DNA from: Marisa cornuarietis
Taxonomy: Eukaryota > Mollusca > Gastropoda > Architaenioglossa > Ampullariidae
Length of the DNA stretch: 64,000 nucleotides
Direction of reading: 5' to 3'
Assembly (NCBI GenBank): GCA_004794655.1
Contig: SMMW01000034.1
Coordinates: 62,001 to 126,000 of the forward strand
The position numbers and the translations under genes are program-made. The notes under the pieces were generated by a model that was given only the letters and a program-made list of their open reading frames with translations, did not search any database and had not been told where the DNA came from. Numbering within the stretch: the first letter of the stretch is position 1; every line of letters starts with the position of its first letter. Below are positions 50,636 through 62,616 of this stretch, in pieces.

Positions 50636-50742
50636 TCCGCCTGTTTGTCGCCGTGGTCAGCACACAGTGCAGGGCGGCTTGCAGCCAAACATTCGACAGT
50701 TACAGTACTGAGACTCTCCTCATCGGATGTCGGGTCGCTGAC
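50636..50742 (-). pseudogene. TRIM-NHR remnant F, B-box 2 part
   Basis: The minus strand reads ESLSTVTVECLAASRPALCA then DHGDKQAEHG, matching D residues around 130-155. About 300 bp of unrelated sequence separates it from the coiled-coil remnant. Confidence 0.75.
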
Positions 50743-51204
50743 AGCTTGATGTGAGTATTGTAATACGATAAACACACCATGTTCATACACCGCAGTCACA
50801 TATTAAGACCTAGCGGACTGTATTGGAGTGGGTCAAGCTGAGTGTCGTATGCTTTTTACCTTTATTATCTTTATCCATCGCCAACGCCTTCGTTAATATA
50901 CCCTCCTTTTTCTTTCACTTTCTGACATACATCGTACACAGAAAGAACAAGCTCTTGGGGCCAAATCTATTAACAGATTGAGATAGTTCTTTGTCACATC
51001 TGTACAAAAATAAATTTTATTAAAATATGGTTTCTTTTCTGCCATTGGTTTAAGCCTGAGCAGCAAAAGTGAATCCACATACGATCTTCATGTCTGTGGT
51101 CTTCACCTTTTTCTGTGCATGGAGAGTTTTCTCAGAGTGTTGCTGGAGAACTACAGAAAGAGATTAACCCTTAATTTGCGAATTAGTATCTTGTACGGAG
51201 ATAA

Positions 51205-51505
51205 GTCAATCAATCAATCAATCCTCTTCGTGCTAGTTGCACATAAGGCCTCAACCAGAGCCCACCACTCTCGCTCCAGGTGACCCCATGTCCAGCCCTT
51301 TCCTTTCATCTCCCTTTCCACTGTGCTTCTCCAGGTTTCCTTTGGGCGGCCTCGTTTTCTTCGGCCGTCTGGAGTCCATCGTAGGGCGATTCTGGAGAGG
51401 TCTGCTGTCTGCTGGCGGAGGCACATGTCCAATCCATCGCCAACACCTTCGTTGAACCAGCGTGGTGAAGGATTCGGAGTTAAGTAAATAAGGAAACAAT
51501 TGCAG
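51205..51505 (-). mobile_element. LINE 3' end fragment with TGAT tail
   Basis: The minus strand reads RRCWRWIGHV, then after a frameshift RIALRWTPDGRRKRGRPKET and VEALCATSTKR, ending in a (TGAT)n tail. It resembles the C-terminus of the element at 18664-19732 but is a different copy. Confidence 0.75.
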
Positions 51506-52744
51506 CTCTGTCATTTTAAGACAAAGCTAATTGCAGGACAGTGTTTAAGACAGTGATTAGATTGACGATATAATAATCTTAAAATAGTTATTTTAATATG
51601 TTTAAATTCTTGTTCTTCATAATGCTTAACTAAAGCTTCAAGCTAGTGCACAGTGAGTGACTATATATAGTATACCTGGCCCTAAATCTACAGACAATAA
51701 CAGCCTTGATTTCAGACGTTTTAACTCTGCTAATTGTGTTATTTTAACCCAAAAACAAGTGATGTTGCGGGAATATTTTTTTGTTTAAATATGTCATACA
51801 AATCTAAGCGACAAGCTAACGACAAGGGGTGTAATTAACGAAACAAAAAGAAGTGTTGATCATTCGGTACTGTCCCTTGAAACTCCTCCCTTTCATGTAG
51901 TGTGACCCCGACAGCACGAAATGTTAATACATTAATGATTCGAAGGAACGTGTAACACTACACAAGTCTTATCAACTGACTCAAAATATAAAGTCAGAGT
52001 GGTTTTGTTAAACAAATAACCTCAGAGCACAACCACTGGTCTTAACCAGCAAAACCCATGTATCGACTACTTGTATGATCTATCACTCAATGAAACATTT
52101 TAATTGTTCGCTTCTAAGTTATTACAGCTTAAAATGAAAATAGTGACACAAGCTGACGAGATTCACTCCCTGGAAAGAATATTTCACCTTTGTTAGCGAT
52201 AAAGCAGATTGGTATAAATAGCACAAGGGTAGTAAACATAGTTATTGTCTCAAAGGAAAACCTAGGACCTTTAGATGTTTTCTCTGTCAGTTGATATCTA
52301 CGTGTACTTTCGTTGGAGCAAGACAATTTTCATGACTGTACTATCTCTATCCCCTTGTCGAGCGCAGGTCTTGATTACTTGTAGTGACTTTGGGATGTGA
52401 AAGCAAAACATTTAATTGTCTTTAGTTTTTGATAAAAAATATCTCATTTACATATGCCTGTGCCGTCAATTACCATCCACCATCTGTGCCACATCCTTGT
52501 GACTGGAGTATACTCAAGTTCTCGTCTACACTAAATGTTGTTCATTATTAGATAGTTTCCCGTTTAAAAACGTTCGTAAAACTGTCATCTGGCCGCATTT
52601 CCATATAAGCTTCGTATACTGAAGTGTATTATTTAAGCTGTAGTCAGTTATAGGACAGACAAAAGTTCTCTTTATTGCCTGGTGATTAACATCATAGGAA
52701 TAGGTGGTTACATTTTAGTTCTTTTATATTAATTTTCTAAACTG

Positions 52745-52845
52745 CATGCATTCAGATAAAGTCAGCCCTGACGCCCTCACGTGCACAACAAACGTGATGT
52801 TTACTCAGCACACGAGCGCTCTCCACCACTGACTCATCTTGGAGC
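52745..52845 (-). pseudogene. TRIM-NHR remnant G
   Basis: The minus strand reads ESARVLSKHHVCCAREGVRA, matching the region before and inside B-box 1. The sequence to its right (52850-53110) is homologous to the 5' flank of the other copies, so a deletion joined the two. Confidence 0.7.
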
Positions 52846-53460
52846 TTTAATATGTCGAAGGGTTCGACCGCAAAGCAAACTGTGAAGTAAACTGAATACC
52901 TGCAGCAATGACTGTCATTACACAAGGGCTGACTTACTTGAGTCATACTGCAGGTCACCAGGACATGGTGGTTTACTGTACACACTGACTGGGATGTTAG
53001 CGAATGTGCCCACGTTTATCACTGTAAACAATATTGATTACTCCCCTTCACTTCTTGAGATGAACAAGTAGGTGACGTTTGAATCTACCTGGCCTGAGAG
53101 AAACCTCGATACTTCAAACTAAAGAGTCAAGAACTCGTTTCTTCAGATTCTTTGACGAGAGGCCGTGCAGTGAATGAATAAATACACTGCCACGTTACAT
53201 CTACTTGGGGAAATCCAGTTGAAATAATTTAGTACCCGTTTTGTATTCTTTTATTTGTAGAAAATTGCTTCGACAACTTAAACCGAAGATGGGGAAAATA
53301 TGTTTTTTTTATTTACAATGACCTCTTATTTATTAATGTTGAAGATTGTTTAAAAGCTTTATGTATGGTGATCTGTCATCTGTGTCCTGTCATGTGTTAC
53401 ACTGTTCGGGGGTTTTCACCGGCTAATTTCAAGGTTTATACTAAATAAACTTACCAACCG

Positions 53461-53589
53461 ATGGGCAGCAGAAGTAGTACTCACGAGTCAGAAAGACGAG
53501 TGAAAAGACACAAGTATGATGAGCGAAGCTTTGATAGGAAGACAAGTCGCAACACCGTCAGCAGTTTCCCGCCTCAGCCACCCGGTTAA
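53461..53589 (+). other. Small charged open frame, possible first exon
   Basis: ATG at 53461 opens 42 codons rich in Arg, Ser and Lys (MGSRSSTHESERRVKRHKYD) ending FPPQPPG then TAA; a GT within CCCG|GTTAAA could be a donor. A candidate exon at 53875 (VDVHANYYKGTKGVDVTVAV after ccttcag) follows. The composition recalls the basic N-terminus of the nuclease-helicase gene. Evidence is weak. Confidence 0.25.
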
Positions 53590-54074
53590 AGTTTGCTTGG
53601 AGTGTATCCGGGTAGGCTATGGCAGTAATACGTGCTGTCTTCGTCAAGTATGAGCAAACGTGTACCGTGCCGTAGGGGACCGGATTACATTAGCATTTGA
53701 AAGTAAACCTCGAAACAAAATATGTGCGTATCAAATCTTTGCTTGCATGCAGCAGTTCACTGACTTCTCTAACAGCCCTCTAGGGAGTCAAATACCCGTT
53801 TCACAGCGGAGTAAGTTAAAGTAATTTCGCTGTGCCATACAAACATTGAACGGGTTGGTATGTGCGCCTTCAGGTGGATGTACACGCCAACTACTACAAG
53901 GGAACTAAAGGTGTGGATGTCACTGTAGCAGTGCGTAGACAGAGCACTACAGTCCGGGTATCATGTGAGGAAGCACAGACCGTGCCTTCATTCTTGATTA
54001 CCGTAAATTTCGATCTACTGAGCGCACCTGTATATAAGCCGCAGTCAATAAATTATAATAGAATTTTTACTTTT

Positions 54075-54615
54075 TGAAAAATAAGCCATCACAGCCAAGC
54101 CGTTTAACAAAGCACTTTATTTACAGCAGATGTCTCCTCTCTGGCATTACACGCTGGCAACCGGCGACACACAGTCCTAACACAGTTACAACAGCTCTCC
54201 AAAACCTCTAACCTCTCAGCGACACGTACGCTAGCTACACACGTCACGCTCACCTGAACACGACAAACAACACTCTAACGGCAACACAGTCTCTCTCCTG
54301 CTGTCGCTCGCTTCAACCTTCTGTCTGCTGCAATCTTCTCCTCTCTTCGGACGCTCACTCACACCGCTTATATATACATGTACACAGTTCTCTAGAATTA
54401 TCCAGCACCTACCCGTCACGCATGCGCTCTCCCACACCGAACAATCCAGGTACTAAGTCTTGCATCAGTCTCACTCGCTCAGGCACACACAGGAACAGTC
54501 TAGAGATGCTTTGTCCTCGCCGCGCCGGCCGCTGCTGGACAGGTCAGCCGGGGTCAAATACCACAACAAAGCAATGGCGGCGCCGGTTTACACCTCGCGC
54601 ACACCGCTACACTAT
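54075..54615 (-). promoter_or_regulatory. LTR-like or promoter-like block
   Basis: On the minus strand, TATATAAGCGG near 54370 lies upstream of AATAAA near 54113, in a GC-richer, CT-rich block. This is the layout of an LTR or a short transcription unit. I could not find matching ends or a target duplication. Confidence 0.3.
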
Positions 54616-55204
54616 TTAATTCGTAACAGATACTAGTTTCTTTTAAAAGTTACACATGCTAGTCTATCAAAAAGTAAGCCGATACATACTTGTACTGATA
54701 AAATACTGGCTCAACATGGTAAAATCGTGTCTCACACCCAGAAAGTGCAACTAGATTAGCAGGAGGAAAGCTGTTGCATGTCAGGTGGATTAGGGATAAG
54801 TAAACATTATATGACGAGCGGATAACTGCTGTCATGAAACAAGTTCTTCTGAACATACAGCGATTACATTCATGGATTTATATGTTAATTAGTAATATTG
54901 CAACAAGAATGTGTCACCGTTCAGTAACAGAGAGGAAGACGAACGCCTCAATGAACAATAACTGCACAAGATCATGTGGTATTTATTCTCTGTCGGGAAA
55001 GTCCCTTTCTTGATGTTGTGTAGACTGATATAGAAAACTGATAATGTTCTTTTATAGAAAGCTTTCGAAAATATTCAGTCTGCCGGATAGAAGAAAAGTT
55101 ATTTCTTCCTCCTTTAGCTTTGTTTTGTTTAGTATTTCTTTTCTTTTCGTGCGTGAGTGTACTTTTTCTCTCTCCTTTCTCTTTCTCTCTTTGTATCTCT
55201 CTCT

Positions 55205-55400
55205 CTTTGAAGATAGTTGCCCTTTTAAAGGACTAAAGGAGGGATATGCAAAATACATGTTTCTTACGTGAGTGGGATAGCTGAGCAAAGGAATTGCAGA
55301 AGCAGCAGAAAGTTAAAGATGTAGGGAAACAACGGAGTGACAGAGTGAAATGGCCGTAACGTTGTTAGGCACAAAAGCTGTAGAGTCATATCGACCTCAA
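55205..55400 (+). mobile_element. Fragment of the same repetitive gene family as 10660-12210
   Basis: KIVALLKD-like codons, then the stretch TTCTTACGTGAGTGGGATAG, are shared with 11485-11560. This is a short, independently decayed copy next to the left edge of unit D. Confidence 0.6.
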
Positions 55401-56250
55401 CGACATCTGTGAATTTTCGGGAGGTGAGGACCAGTTTGAAGCAAAGGATTTGCTTTTCATGAAGACATTGCTGCTTGGAAATTGTTTTAGTTTACAAGTT
55501 GCTTAAGCGGTCGGAACCTTCAAAACTTTTTTAAAAGTGCTTAACGGAAAACTACTAAATAATAAAGTTTTTGATTTGAGAAAAATGACCTACCATTTTT
55601 GAGTTCAAGGACTGGACATACATCAACCCCATGTCCCACTCAGGGTCGTACTTTTCCTCCTCTGATAATTTTGTGTTTGTGTCAGTTAGTACAACGGCAA
55701 TTCTTATTATACGAACTACATTTACTTTAAACGATATAAGTTTTCACTCATGTTACAAAATTTATCAGATGTTACGAAATTGATCTTCAGTATCTTATTA
55801 TCCTGTTCAAAGTTTGACTTACGTACAAGAGATGTGTTAGTCAGCACACACGCACACACGCACATACGCACATTCTATTAATTCTTCTAGGTAATCTGTC
55901 TCAGTAATAACAAATCGAGATAATCTTTTGTTTCTTAGAGAATTAGGATTGTGAGTATATTAAGTTTTTTTTAGACTTGTCAGCAATTAAATATAGAATG
56001 AAATAAATTAACTAATTAGTGTTACAGATTCTACAAAACCTTTCATTTGTAGGAATCACAATTTACGTACATTTATTAACTGGAAAGCAGCTATTCAATG
56101 TTGTAAACACAAAACAGAAATTACACGTGAGACAGTTTCTATTCGTTTTGTTTTGCTTAGTAAAAAAGGTTGACGAACCAGACTGTTTGGAGTAGTCATT
56201 GGAAATATCAATGGCCAGGTTGATGTCGTCAGTTACAAAAATATTCAAGT

Positions 56251-56256
56251 TTTATT
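56251..56256 (-). terminator. Polyadenylation signal of copy D
   Basis: AATAAA on the minus strand, about 30 nt after the TGA stop. The same place reads AGTAAA in copies A and C. Confidence 0.45.
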
Positions 56257-56285
56257 CTCTCAGCCTTCTTGTTCTCTGATATTCT

Positions 56286-56318
56286 TCATGTCCTCTTAGA
56301 TGTAGGAAGGGCTGTCAC
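56286..56318 (-). CDS. Terminal exon 5 of copy D
   Basis: VTALPTSKRT then TGA. The short terminal exon is present in A, B and C with variants, which confirms it as a real exon. Confidence 0.75.
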   Translation of the reverse strand: MTALPTSKRT

Positions 56319-57817
56319 CTGCTCAACAAAGACAATAAAGCAGCAGGTACAATGCCACATGATTTGACAGAAAAGAAAAAGATTTTAGAGAATCTGCACT
56401 TTAGCAAAAGAAAGCCTGTACATCGGTGCAGTAAAATATGAGATGAAAGTGTTTCCTCGTTATTATTCATCAACTGAAGATTCTATCAGCGCTATAACAG
56501 TCAAAAATTAAAAATATTTTTATAGTTTCACGAGGTAATCGCAAACTTCTCTGTATAGTGTCAAATGTCCCTCTCTCACCTTAATGATTGTAGCACGGAT
56601 ATCAAAGACAGCAAAGCAGGGCTGTGTGACATGTCCTCTAGCAACGCCCTGGTCTTGTCCCTCGACGTAGAGGTGAAGGTCTTGTGATGAGTCCACCAGT
56701 AACCCAACTCGACTTCCGACCTGAAGTCGTTTGAGACCTTCTCGTAACGAAGTTTTTACCTGAAAATAAATGACTGATTCCTTTACCTTCTAATAAACTA
56801 TTGAGTTTTCAATGAGGCTGATTGATTAATCTGACTAAACTACTATTGTGACCTTTACTACAATTATTGTTTGACTGAACAATAAAAGAATGTTTGATGT
56901 CTTGCGAAAATAATTGGGGTTATGTCTTCGTGATCTAACGCACAATAAAGAAAAGAGCACTTGATTTAAGACTAGGGTCTGATTTATTGATGACGGGTAA
57001 AACTTTAGTTGTAGGAATTTCTTTCTTCTAATTGGGTATTTCTCAGCTTAAGATAACATTACCACAAATATAGAATATAACTCACCTCTATTTTTGAGCC
57101 ATACTTTCTACGCTTTACTGTGAAAAAGATCGAACTCATAACCGCCTAATTGAGTATCTCAGCTCTTTTATTGTCTGAAACCCTGACTACGTCAATATAT
57201 ACACATACGATTCTGATGTCTGTCTTTCTCTAGAATGTGATGTTTGTAGAAGTATACTTACAGAAGACAAAGAAGTAGTTTATTGATTTTTAGAAAACAA
57301 CAGAACTTATTTTGAAGAATGCTGATTTCAAGGAAAAAGTGGAAAAGAAGTGAATGATAATTTACTTACTTAAATTCATACACGTAGACCAAATCACAAA
57401 GCTATTTGCACGAACTTGTAGCCACTCACCTTTTGTCCCTTGTGCCGGATAAAACCGGGCGTGATGATGACAGAGTCTTGTAGACCTGTGGACCACTCTG
57501 TCATAACGAGGCGTGTAGGAGGGGTACTTGTCACACCCAGGGCTAACCAGCTGTATGTATCTGTTACTGTGTCCACTCTGACCTGCGTCAACAGTACAGT
57601 GTCATGACTTGTCAGCCTGTGACAGCTGATTAGTGTCACTACGTGATTTACAGGTTGGCCAGCTCTCAGTAGAAATCAGAGGAAAGGCGAGACTAGAGAC
57701 ACTATATATAGAGACTAGTCAGTCAGTATTTTTAACTTGTGTTAACGAGTTACATTTGTTTTCACTGAAAGGAAAGTGAATAAAGTCAATGTTTTGTTCT
57801 GTAGCCCATTTTAATAA

Positions 57818-57885
<68 letters not shown>

Positions 57886-59335
57886 ATCAAACATCAATCA
57901 AAAATCAATCATAATCAATCATCATCAAAGTTTTATATCTTACTTCATACAAGACATTCGTAGCCATTGCGTCACGTGACACGACCACTTCGTTGCCAAA
58001 TCTCCACTTTATCCTCTCTGCGGTCGTGTTACAGTTCGTCAGACGAATGTTCGTCCCACAGTTTTCGTAGAACACAAGGACTGGTGGCTGTGCGTCCAAC
58101 TGTATTAAGAGATATTAAATCGACTTTTGTGATGTATTATGATAAATATTTAAGCATTAAAATTATTTGTCAAAATTAATATGTAATGTAATATTTAACG
58201 TAACAGTTAATGACTTTGTTTTGGTACTGGTGTGAATTTTAGTAGACGGGTTATTTTTAACCGTTTAGATTTGTTGTCATAGTCGTAGGCAAGTGTTGTG
58301 ACTGCAGTGGCGTAGGAACAGGGGGGGGGCAAGGGGGTAGCCGCCCCCCAAAAAAAAAGATGCTGGGAAGGCAAGAATGTGAACGTTATTCATTGTCAGC
58401 ATGGAACTTGCCCCCCCCCCCAAAGCTGAGCATCTTCCTACGCCACAGGACGGTATGACACAAATCTCTATATTGCACCACAACCTACTACACACAGTAA
58501 CCTTATAGGATCGTTTGAAGAGTTTACCTTTAAGTTATTTGAACAAATTATCTGGAGACCTATAGACAAATTATTTTAAACTTATAAGTGCAATTCAAAT
58601 AACAGTGTGTTTTTATTTTTTGAATCTTTTTATCATAGCATTGTTTCAACCGCTAGCGATTGTTAGTTTCAGTTTACGACAATAATTTCTCCTGGTGCCT
58701 TTGCCCTTCTTTTCTAAGTTGTTGGTGTCACGTGTCGTCGCAAAGTGACGGTCGCTAATGCAGCATCGACAACTGATCTTGGCTGCCGCGCCACATGCTA
58801 TTATTTATAGATTTCACATTTTTGACACCTCTGTGAACATTAAACGAAAACCACGTGGTGACCAGCATGTGACACGCGTAAACTCTAACAGCAAACACAC
58901 ATGTGCACGATTCTGCATGCCAGGTTTATTTTAGTTTTCTTTCCTAAATAAAATCATCTAAGGGCAAGAACTGTTGCATGTTCAAATTTTTTTATCGATT
59001 CCTTTGTTTTATTTTGTGGTTTAATTCCCTTCTTATAGGTTGAATTATGGCCGATAACCTATAGTTTACTTGTCCTAGAGAAGCAGTTATATCTCCTTTA
59101 AATAAGTTCGTGAGCTCTAATATGAAATTGAAGTTTTAATAAATTAATTACTTTTAGACTGCTGTAAATGATTTGATATTGCAGTGCTCACAATAAAGAC
59201 GGATGATTTTTCGTACAAACCAAACGAAGCAACTTGTAGATAAATGATCCATCCTCTTTCATAACTCACACAAAGAACTTTATTTACTCAAAAACGCTTA
59301 TAGAGATTGCATAAAGTGCCATTAAAAACAATCAA

Positions 59336-59366
<31 letters not shown>

Positions 59367-60657
59367 TTATCTCTCTCCTATAAGACATTTCCACAGCCTA
59401 CATATAATAAAACAAAGTGGGATTTCATGTACACATACAGTTTGTTTCTCTCGCTTGCTCGCAACATATTGACACATACTGATACAAAGGAGGGAAAAAA
59501 GGTCCTCGAAAAGAGAAGGGTGACTAGAAAACTTGTTTTCGTGTTACAATAACAAAACTACACAAAAAACTAAGACAAAACACTTTTACCATTGCCTCCG
59601 TTTTCTTCTGCTCCATCATCAGTAGTTCTTTTTCTATCCTCTCCACAACGTCTTCACCAAACTCTACACTTGACAAGGGCTTCACCCACACGTCTCGCTG
59701 CAAGTCTGCGCTGAGGTCAAGGCTGTTGACCCTGTCTGTCAGAGTCTGTCTCATGTGTATCAGTGCAGGACGTGGTGACACTGCCGTGGCTCGAGTCACA
59801 ATATGTTTGTGTGACGTCACCTTCCCTACACGGTTGCTAAGGTCAGTCTTGAGGTCATGTAACGAATTTCTGATTTTGAGATGTGAAGTGCAAAGCTTTT
59901 TTTTCAACTTTTCACGAAAGTCTTCCACCAGCTTCTGAAGACGGTCACATGTCTTGTCCACCTGCGCCATGTCTTCTTGTTCACTGACATCAACTTCCTG
60001 TAGACGTGACGTCAGCTGACCTATAGCCTGCTCTAGCTTCTGCTCCGCTTCTACCAGAATCTTTGTCAAGTCCTTCAGTGAATTTTGAGCTGACTCTATT
60101 TCATCTTCAAGAAAGCTGGCTTCTCGGCATTCTTTGTGTTTTTTAGACTTGCAGGCTGAGCAGACAGCGAGGCGGTGCTCACCGCAGAAGAATTCCGCCT
60201 GTTTGTCGCCGTGGTCAGCACACAGTGCAGGGCGGCTGGCAGCCAGACGTTCAGGTGTCACAGTGCTGAACCTCTCCACATCGTGATTACTGGTCGCGGG
60301 GATCTTTTTATGAGCCTTGGTACAGGCTGAGCACAGCATGACTTGACATTGCATACAGATAGAGTCCGCCTTTACATCATCACATACACAACAAACGTGA
60401 TGTTTACTCAGCACACGAGCGCTCTCCACCAGCGCTTCCATCACAAAATCTGTTGGCAGGGCGTCAACTGTATCGGACGAACTTCGATCTGACGGCCTTA
60501 CGATAGGACATCTACACAGCGGACAACCACCTTGAGGTTTTGAATCCATCCAGGAAATGACACATTCTCGGCACAGAAGATGACCACAGGGTAGAATCTT
60601 AGGAGTAGTGAAGTCATTGGTGCACACTGCACACTCTCTTTCGTGCGTCTGAGCCAT
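56286..60657 (-). CDS. TRIM-like RING / B-box / coiled-coil / NHR protein, intact copy D
   Basis: Exons on the minus strand: 60657-59590 (1068 nt), 58099-57944 (156), 57582-57430 (153), 56759-56580 (180) and 56318-56286 (33); 529 aa plus TGA. All are phase 0 with GT-AG sites. A C3HC4 RING uses C9, C12, C24, H26, C29, C32, C45 and C48. B-box 1 is at about 89-117, B-box 2 at about 146-174 and a coiled coil at about 185-260. The NHR is at about 358-519 (FYENCGTNIRL, SWLALGVTS, VGSRVGLLVDSSQDLHLYVE, CFAVFDI). RING with NHR predicts a ubiquitin E3 ligase whose target choice lies in the NHR, replacing the usual TRIM C-terminal domain. It is the only unbroken copy here. Substrate and role are unknown. 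Confidence 0.88.
56580..56759 (-). CDS. NHR exon 4 of copy D
   Basis: Includes VGSRVGLLVDSSQDLHLYVE and GVARGHVTQPCFAVFDI, matching the conserved DS.G.LH..ING-type end of NHR domains. Confidence 0.85.
57430..57582 (-). CDS. NHR exon 3 of copy D
   Basis: Opens VRVDTVTDTYSWLALGVTST and ends GFIRHKGQK|gtgagt. It is the central NHR part; in copy A the CGG codon of FIR is TGA. Confidence 0.85.
57817..57885. repeat. (ATC)n microsatellite in intron 2 of copy D
   Basis: About 23 units, about 60 bp inside the intron after the exon 2 donor. Confidence 0.95.
57944..58099 (-). CDS. NHR exon 2 of copy D
   Basis: The exon runs from LDAQPPVLVFYENCGTNIRL to VVVSRDAMATNVLYE, the first strands of the Neuralized domain. 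Acceptor aatacag, donor TATGAA|GTAAGA. Confidence 0.85.
58305..58448. mobile_element. MITE in intron 1 of copy D
   Basis: The ends CAGTGGCGTAGGAA and TCCTACGCCACAG are inverted repeats. The core has G- and C-runs. The matching place in copy A (near 19885) reads straight through, so the insertion followed duplication. Flanks GACTG / GACGG may be the target duplication. Confidence 0.7.
59335..59362. repeat. (CA)n microsatellite
   Basis: About 14 CA units in intron 1 of copy D. Confidence 0.95.
59590..60657 (-). CDS. Exon 1 of copy D: RING, B-boxes, coiled coil (356 codons)
   Basis: MAQTHERECAVC begins 12 nt after a plausible acceptor (atcatcag). The whole tripartite motif is in one exon, as is common for TRIM genes. 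The donor is GCAATG|GTAAAAGT. Confidence 0.9.
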
Positions 60658-61400
60658 CTTGGAATCTCAGTTACTGATGATACAAAACAGAAACGTGTTA
60701 CCATTTTGTAATTTTAGTCTACGTAGAAAGGTTTTATGCGTTGGAAGGCGCCGGGGCGGGTTTAGGGGCTGGGACACAATAAAACAGATTGAAGAGATCA
60801 TGATTATTGGAAATCGTTAAGTGTTTCTCTAGGGATTTTTGCAAGCATTTGTATTTTTGGTGATATTTTTTAAACCATGCTCGTGCTAGCAGAAGAAAAA
60901 AAAAGAAGAGAATAAAGAAAGAAGAAACAAAAAGCGAAGGACCACCCTAGGAAGAAATATTCGCTTTGCACTTCGTTGAAAGCATGACGAAACCCTTAAA
61001 GAAAATATCAGAAAATGTTCCATTAGCAAGATTGCAAGATTCATAAATATTTCAATAGTGTCATAAGCTCTAGCAGCTAGTTTAATTTCGACATTTACAA
61101 AAAGGCTATTGCTATAACAGTTTTTATTAAACAAAGACCAGTACACGAGGTGATGAAAGGGGAAGTAATGCCTATGTCAGTAGTTTCCCTTTTAACTTTT
61201 TCCATACTCCACATGTTACCAACCGTTAAAGCCAGCCGTGAACTTAACAGAATATGTGCAGGACTGACTGTTATCACACAAGGGCTGACCTACTTGAGTC
61301 ACACTGTAGTTCACCAAGTTATGGCGGTTATCTACACACACTGACCGGGATGTTAGTGAATGTGCTGACGTTAAGCGGTGTAAGTATGTAGTTTACTCAC

Positions 61401-61500
61401 CGTCTCCTTCTGATTAAAAAGTTAGGTTAGGCTTGAATCTGGTCTGACAGTATCCCTCAATACCTAGGACTGAAATGTCGACAACTATTTCTCTCACTGT
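61401..61500 (-). other. Non-coding 5' exon of TRIM-NHR copy D
   Basis: The minus strand ends AGAAGGAGACG|GTGAGTAAAC, with the exon 1 acceptor about 730 bp downstream at atcatcag. Conserved with the blocks at 22765, 37293 and 49636. The transcription start is not located. Confidence 0.5.
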
Positions 61501-61899
61501 GTCTCCTCCCTGTACAGGCCGCGCTATGACATTGAGAATCAGGTCACGTGACATTCATAGAATTACAACTAATCTGGGAATCCCCGTTAACATAGTTCAG
61601 TACACGTTTAGTTTCGTTTCTTTTTTATATTTTAGAAAAATGGGTTTAGACAACTTAAACCGACTATTTAAAAGCTTTTTGTCTACGTTTACAGTGACCC
61701 ATATTTATTTCTGTTCAAGCTTATTCAAAAACATTCTATATCATGATGTGTTATTCTGTCACACAGTTGTACAAATGTTTCTCGGAAAGTTGCCAAGTAG
61801 CAGGCAAGTAAAAATAGAAGGCGCTAAAAACAATTACCACGTGACTTGGAGGAGGTACGATTAAAAGAGGACAACAGCGACCACAGGCCGGAAAGTGAA

Positions 61900-62205
61900 G
61901 CAGAGGGAACCCGGATGTACCCGTGGCCACGCCCTCCTGTGACGAGTATCAGCAAAGATGATCTTTGGTATCAGGATTCGCGTGCGGATACCTGGTGGTA
62001 CATGTTGCGCTGCGGCGAGTTCACAGCTTTCGAGCTAAAGGTTTTCGATTATCCCCCTTTCCAATCGTACACATTCTGTTGTTCTACAGTTTTACCAATA
62101 TGCCATTTTACTTTGCATGAATGTTTAAAGTTTAGAAACAAATTTTTTTCATTGTGGACAAGACGACTATATGCTGCTTTCTATCTCTACTTATCAAGAT
62201 GACTG
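61900..62205 (+). other. Conserved open-frame block, copy in unit D
   Basis: This reads KDDLWYQDSRADTWWYML, then RCGEFTAFELKVFDYPPF and ICHFTLHECLKFRNK. Compared with unit A it has an in-frame 3-nt deletion and several synonymous changes. It may be an old + strand exon or a regulatory block upstream of the TRIM-NHR gene. Confidence 0.35.
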
Positions 62206-62549
62206 TGAAATGTTTGTATAATTTGCCACATTTATACTTCGTTTCTTTGATTTGAATATACTGGTGTTGAAAATCACAGATCTACAGTTCTCCTTCATCT
62301 GCCTGTTTTGAGGGTTCCCGCTCGATTCGACTAAGGTCGGTTCGACTAAAGATCGAGTCGTCTATAGGACGCATGAAATGGAAAAATATTGAAGTGATTG
62401 GGATGTTAATGAACGATTTAAATGTATCATGTAAACTGTTAATTATCGCGTTAAGCAATCGGGGTCCACACGTTCCACTCTCGCATGCACGCTCTCAACC
62501 ACACAGACTCAACAAGCACTCAAACGCCCGATGCCGTCACCCGGTGTTC

Positions 62550-62597
62550 TGTACATCATCATCGTCGTCGTCGTTGTCGTCGTCGTCGTCGTCGTTA
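62550..62597. repeat. (ATC)n/(GTC)n microsatellite beside the orphan NHR exon
   Basis: Mixed ATC and GTC units, the same arrangement as 23906-23972. Confidence 0.9.
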
Positions 62598-62616
62598 TTG
62601 CAGCCACAGATCTTAC

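Noticed and set aside
54075..54615. Second solo LTR
   Set aside because: TATA and AATAAA are suitably spaced, but I found no TG...CA ends with a target duplication, so it is listed only as LTR-like.
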